Notes under the pieces: generated by a model
Databases searched by the model: none
What the model was told of the DNA's origin: nothing
What the model saw: the letters and a program-made list of their open reading frames with translations, nothing else
Shown: in pieces, positions 13,314 through 15,966 of the stretch
Numbering within the stretch: the first letter of the stretch is position 1
Layout of the letters: every line of letters starts with the position of its first letter
Source of the DNA: Patescibacteria group bacterium
GTDB taxonomy: Bacteria; Patescibacteriota; Minisyncoccia; Phycocordibacterales; PALSA-1337
NCBI GenBank assembly: GCA_004298345.1
Contig: SCTV01000039.1
Location: 1 to 15,966 of the forward strand
DNA length: 15,966 nt
Direction: 5' to 3'
Position numbers and translations under genes: made by a program

Positions 13314-15137
13314 TTAGACCGTCACCGCTTCGCTGATCACCCCCTTCGAAGCATCAATCTCTGGAGAAGTGTACACAGGCGTATACGATTCATCAAGATT
13401 TTTCTTTTCAATCGAAATTGTATACTTGCCCTTTGGCACCAAACAATAGTATCTACCAAACTTATCTGTCACTCGACTAAAGAGCTCGCGGTTGAGATCA
13501 ATAGAAAAGACTCGCACGATAGCAAAAGCCAGTGGCAGGCCGGTACCCTTTTCTATGACAGAGCCATGCGACTTTTGTTTTACACCCAAAATACGAATGA
13601 CGAGTAACACGCAATACACTGCAAAAATACCAATATTGTATGGCTGTGGAGCAGCAAGCAGAGCGATGAGCGCCACCACGAGACCGACAGAAAATGAAAC
13701 GCTCGAAATCTTTTTCATAATCTTGTCTCGACGAGAATAAAACAGCATCAATTTCTGATTGCCTTTTGCAAACTCATTCCAATCAAAATGTTCCGGATCA
13801 AGAGGAATGTTTTTGGTAATAATGGCACCCTCAGTCGAAACATCGAGCTCTTCACCAAAATACAAATCTTGGTAGAGTTCATCCTGAGTTTTGCCTGCCA
13901 GTTTTTTCGAAGGGAAAATATAATTTGTTTTGTTTGCCACAATCGTATACTTGCCGGGAAAAAGCAAGAAGCCGTAGCGTCCATCGAGGTCAGTGATCGC
14001 TGTGTTCACTTCGTTCCCCTGCAAATCTTGTAGGACAACGTACGCTGGATCGAGCGGCTGTTTGGTCACACTGTCATACACCGTGCCCCACGGACGATTT
14101 CTTTTTTTCAAACCGAATGTTGTCATGAGTAGTGCCCATAGACGGAGCGGTATCAAGAAAAGTTCTGAGAACGAAAGCGGATTGAGAAAAAGACTCGAAG
14201 CCGCTGCCACTGCGCCGGTACTGACCACACCCACAGTAGAAACAGTCTTTGTTACCACGGAACCCACCGGACTTTGGACGATACGTTTTGTGTCAGTCAC
14301 CACCTGGCCGGTAATTTCTTTTGCCACCGTAAAACTTTCCTGAATCTGCTCCTTGACGGACTCAGCTAGATTGAGCACTGGGCCAACAAAAGATGAGCCG
14401 CCACCGCTTCCTCCATTACTCTCGCCACTACTCCCCGAAGAAGAGTCGCTTGCAGTTACTCCCGAATCAGATGGGGCTGGAGCAGGAGGAGCTGGCGTTG
14501 TAGCTGTCTCTGCTGGTGCGTCCGGCGCAGGTGCTTCAGCAGGAGGTACGGGAGGAGCTGTAGTTTCTGCCGGAGCCGGAGCGGGAGCTGGATCAGAGGA
14601 AGTTGTCGGTGCAGAAAAACCGCCGTTGCCTCCGCCACTACCCGAAGAACGACTGCTCGCCGGCCGCCAATCAGTTTTTACCTTGAAATCGTTCACGCCA
14701 CATGAACTGTTGGTATTACAATTAAATAGTATCCAACCAATCGTGTCGCTCCACGCGTAGCCGAGAAAATCGCCCGAGGAATTGATAGTCACACCCCCGC
14801 CAGTCGGAGCAAAATTAATCCACCCTACCTTCTCGCCCCAGGCGTAGCCACCGAGTGTACCTTCGGAGTTGTTGGTCACGCCAGAATTGGTCGGAGCGAG
14901 ATTAATCCAGCCGATATTTTCTCCCCACGCGTAACCGGTGAGAGCGCTGTCGGTCACATGCACATCCCCCGCAGACAGGCCAAAATTTATCGTACCAAAA
15001 TTATCATCGAGCGCCTCAGCATATTTGTAGGTCGAGTCTATCGTGCCATTGGTCGTAGACGCAAAAACCAAAAATGGAAAGCTGAGTGCAAAAACTAAAA
15101 AAAATAAAATTGAACTAAAATAACGAGATTGATACAT
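13314..15137 (-). CDS. Multidomain membrane protein with GYAW..IGWI repeats and two carboxypeptidase-regulatory-like domains
   Basis: 607 residues. Residues 1-26 are a signal peptide. Residues 67-79, 97-109 and 126-138 carry three GYAW[GS][ED]x[IV]GWI repeats, 29-30 residues apart, ending near a Cys pair (140, 146). Residues 160-250 are a Gly/Ser- and Pro/Ala-rich linker. Residues about 296-342 contain one or two hydrophobic segments followed by KKRNRPW. Residues 349-445 form a carboxypeptidase-regulatory-like (transthyretin/CnaB-type) beta-sandwich (GTVYDSVTKQPLDPAYVVLQ, TDLDGRYGFLLFPGKYTIVA). Residues 476-517 are two more hydrophobic segments. A second such domain spans 524-607 (GSVIEKGTGLPLAFAIVRVF, TDKFGRYYCLVPKGKYTISI). 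Function unknown; an envelope structural protein is plausible. A TATAAT box lies 16 bp upstream, inside the end of the protease gene. Confidence 0.88.
   Translation of the reverse strand: MYQSRYFSSILFFLVFALSFPFLVFASTTNGTIDSTYKYAEALDDNFGTINFGLSAGDVHVTDSALTGYAWGENIGWINLAPTNSGVTNNSEGTLGGYAWGEKVGWINFAPTGGGVTINSSGDFLGYAWSDTIGWILFNCNTNSSCGVNDFKVKTDWRPASSRSSGSGGGNGGFSAPTTSSDPAPAPAPAETTAPPVPPAEAPAPDAPAETATTPAPPAPAPSDSGVTASDSSSGSSGESNGGSGGGSSFVGPVLNLAESVKEQIQESFTVAKEITGQVVTDTKRIVQSPVGSVVTKTVSTVGVVSTGAVAAASSLFLNPLSFSELFLIPLRLWALLMTTFGLKKRNRPWGTVYDSVTKQPLDPAYVVLQDLQGNEVNTAITDLDGRYGFLLFPGKYTIVANKTNYIFPSKKLAGKTQDELYQDLYFGEELDVSTEGAIITKNIPLDPEHFDWNEFAKGNQKLMLFYSRRDKIMKKISSVSFSVGLVVALIALLAAPQPYNIGIFAVYCVLLVIRILGVKQKSHGSVIEKGTGLPLAFAIVRVFSIDLNRELFSRVTDKFGRYYCLVPKGKYTISIEKKNLDESYTPVYTSPEIDASKGVISEAVTV
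14463..14615 (-). repeat. Pro/Ala-rich low-complexity linker coding region
   Basis: Residues about 175-225 of the 607-residue protein are dominated by Pro, Ala, Thr and Glu (APAPAPAETTAPPVPPAEAP), typical of an extended spacer that holds a domain away from the membrane. Flanking Gly/Ser-rich stretches (163-174 and 230-249) continue the linker. Confidence 0.8.
14724..14939 (-). repeat. Three GYAW..IGWI coding repeats
   Basis: GYAWGENIGWINL, GYAWGEKVGWINF and GYAWSDTIGWILF recur at 29-30-residue spacing, each followed by Asn/Gly/Thr-rich turns. The Trp-Gly pattern suggests stacked beta strands. I have seen this motif in CPR exported proteins but know of no assigned function. Confidence 0.85.
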
Positions 15138-15146
15138 AGTTATAGT

Positions 15147-15767
15147 CTAGCAGATTATACCGACAACACACGAATACGTTTTAAACACGATTGGTGCAAA
15201 AAATTGCCACAAGAAAAAAGCAAAGATAATCACAAAGACAAAGCCAAACTTTTCGAGAGTGGCACGCAGTGCACCAAAACGCACCGGTAATATCGCGAAA
15301 AGAATTTTAGAACCATCAAGCGGGGGTATCGGGACGAGATTGAAAAAGGCAAGCACGAGATTTACGAGCACTACCATACTGAGAATATACACTGCTGATG
15401 GTGGCAGAGAGAGTGTCTGTCCGAGGCGAATCAGGATGCCAAAAAAAAGCGCGAGGACAATATTTGAGACTGGACCCGCAAGGGCGACCAGCGCCTCATC
15501 ACGACGGGGGTTTTTAAAATTGTAGGGATTGATCATAACTGGCTTCGCCCAGCCGATAAGAAACTTCGAACCCGAGAGAAATAAAAGCAAGGGCAAAAAG
15601 ATAGAACCGATTGAATCGAGGTGTTTGAGTGGATTTAAGGTGAGCCGACCATCAAGCTTGGCCGTTGGATCCCCCAATGCCAAAGCTGCATAGCCATGAG
15701 ACACCTCATGAATGATGACCGACATCAAAAGCACAACGATAGAAAAGACAGCATCAATCTCTTGCAT
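15147..15767 (-). CDS. M50-family (site-2-protease type) membrane metalloprotease
   Basis: 206 residues from the chosen start. H20-EVSH-24 is the HExxH zinc/catalytic motif within the first membrane helix. N143-LVPIPPLDGSK-154 carries the conserved NxxPxxPLDG motif, whose Asp151 is the third zinc ligand in the family. LGDPTAKLDGRLTLNPLKHL and ALAGPVSN are further YwhC-type signatures, and several hydrophobic segments fit a small intramembrane protease. These enzymes cut substrates within or near the membrane. The frame extends to an ATG at 15794, but I chose 15767 because family members start about 19 residues before HExxH and because a TGGTATCAT box lies between the two candidates. It diverges from bL28. 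Its substrate is unknown. Confidence 0.92.
   Translation of the reverse strand: MQEIDAVFSIVVLLMSVIIHEVSHGYAALALGDPTAKLDGRLTLNPLKHLDSIGSIFLPLLLFLSGSKFLIGWAKPVMINPYNFKNPRRDEALVALAGPVSNIVLALFFGILIRLGQTLSLPPSAVYILSMVVLVNLVLAFFNLVPIPPLDGSKILFAILPVRFGALRATLEKFGFVFVIIFAFFLWQFFAPIVFKTYSCVVGIIC
15154..15159 (-). promoter_or_regulatory. Putative -10 box (TATAAT) of the 607-residue gene
   Basis: A consensus TATAAT lies in the last codons of the M50 protease gene, 16 bp before the ATG at 15135-15137, which predicts a leader of about 9 nt. The -35 region is weak. If real, the 607-residue gene has its own promoter as well as possible read-through from the protease gene. Confidence 0.4.
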
Positions 15768-15779
15768 AATTTTGATTCT

Positions 15780-15788
15780 ATGATACCA
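15780..15788 (-). promoter_or_regulatory. Extended -10 (TGGTATCAT) of the M50 protease gene, back to back with an rpmB -10
   Basis: TGGTATCAT on the minus strand ends 12 bp before the ATG at 15765-15767, predicting a leader of about 5 nt. On the plus strand, the overlapping TATGAT (15779-15784) could serve rpmB with a leader of about 20 nt. The shared sequence TATGATACCATA (15779-15790) is palindromic at 10 of 12 positions. No clear -35 is visible either way. Confidence 0.4.
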
Positions 15789-15810
15789 TAGCATCTACTC
15801 AACTAAAAAC

Positions 15811-15966
15811 ATGGCAAAAGTCTGCGCAATCACAAAAAGACACTCAATCATGGGCGGGGGCTACAGTAACAAGACTCGAGCTACCCAGTTTAACCCTACA
15901 GGCAAAGTCCGAAAATACGCCAATCTCAAAAAGAAGCGTGTGTATATTCCTGAACTCAAAAAGACT
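15811..15966 (+). CDS. rpmB: 50S ribosomal protein bL28, partial (C-terminus beyond the right edge)
   Basis: 52 codons are visible. MAKVCAITKRHSIMGGGYSN, then KTRATQFNPTGKVRKYANLK and KKRVYIPELKKT, match the N-terminal two-thirds of bL28: the MAKVCxIT start, GGGYSN, the basic N-P-[TN]-x2-[RK] segment and a VPEL-like strand. bL28 is a small basic protein of the large ribosomal subunit. The only Cys seen is C5, so the zinc-binding CxxC form looks unlikely from this part. It is the only plus-strand gene in the window. Its spacer to the protease gene is 43 bp and has no Shine-Dalgarno sequence. Confidence 0.95.
   Translation, partial: MAKVCAITKRHSIMGGGYSNKTRATQFNPTGKVRKYANLKKKRVYIPELKKT

Noticed and set aside
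15768..15794. Upstream ATG giving a 215-residue M50 protease
   Set aside because: The extra 9 residues are coded by DNA that looks like the -10 promoter element, and family members usually start about 19 residues before HExxH, as at 15767.

Overview
The window most likely comes from a Candidate Phyla Radiation (Patescibacteria) genome, probably of the Parcubacteria group. Evidence: very large Ser/Thr/Gly-rich surface proteins built from GIGTTSP-type repeats, a YAPGETLNPDC-type N-terminal motif, GYAWGENIGWI repeats, small genes with short spacers, almost no Shine-Dalgarno sequences, and a bL28 of the type I associate with this group. The lineage is inferred from motif style; no search was run.

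Nearly all of the window lies on the minus strand. From high to low coordinates: (i) bL28 (rpmB, plus strand, cut by the right edge) diverges from an M50 site-2-type membrane protease. (ii) The protease is followed by a 607-residue membrane protein with three GYAW..IGWI repeats, a Pro/Ala-rich linker and two carboxypeptidase-regulatory-like beta-sandwich modules, then a hairpin terminator. (iii) A second unit encodes a 618-residue GIGTTSP-repeat protein with a self-cleaving S74 chaperone domain, a secreted LamG-like protein and a small HTH-TM protein, and ends at a strong hairpin. (iv) After a 362-bp non-coding gap with an 18-bp perfect palindrome, a third unit encodes a 637-residue HTH-TM-ectodomain protein, a secreted two-FN3 protein with a C-terminal membrane anchor, and a giant mosaic fibre-like protein. 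The giant gene occupies positions 1-6165, stays open for 2055 codons and runs off the left edge.

The window looks like a cell-surface or host-attachment locus. Two units encode large repeat proteins with GIGTTSP modules, a shared sequence cassette, YadA-head-like NTAVG blocks and an S74 domain, features typical of trimeric fibres. Each of these two units also encodes a protein with a cytoplasmic DNA-binding-type domain fused to a transmembrane segment. These paired HTH-TM proteins are the best candidate for an undescribed system: membrane-tethered one-component regulators, or DNA-membrane tethers, dedicated to surface fibres. The nearby M50 protease could in principle act on them, but that is speculation.

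No tRNA, rRNA, CRISPR array, transposase or integrase was seen.
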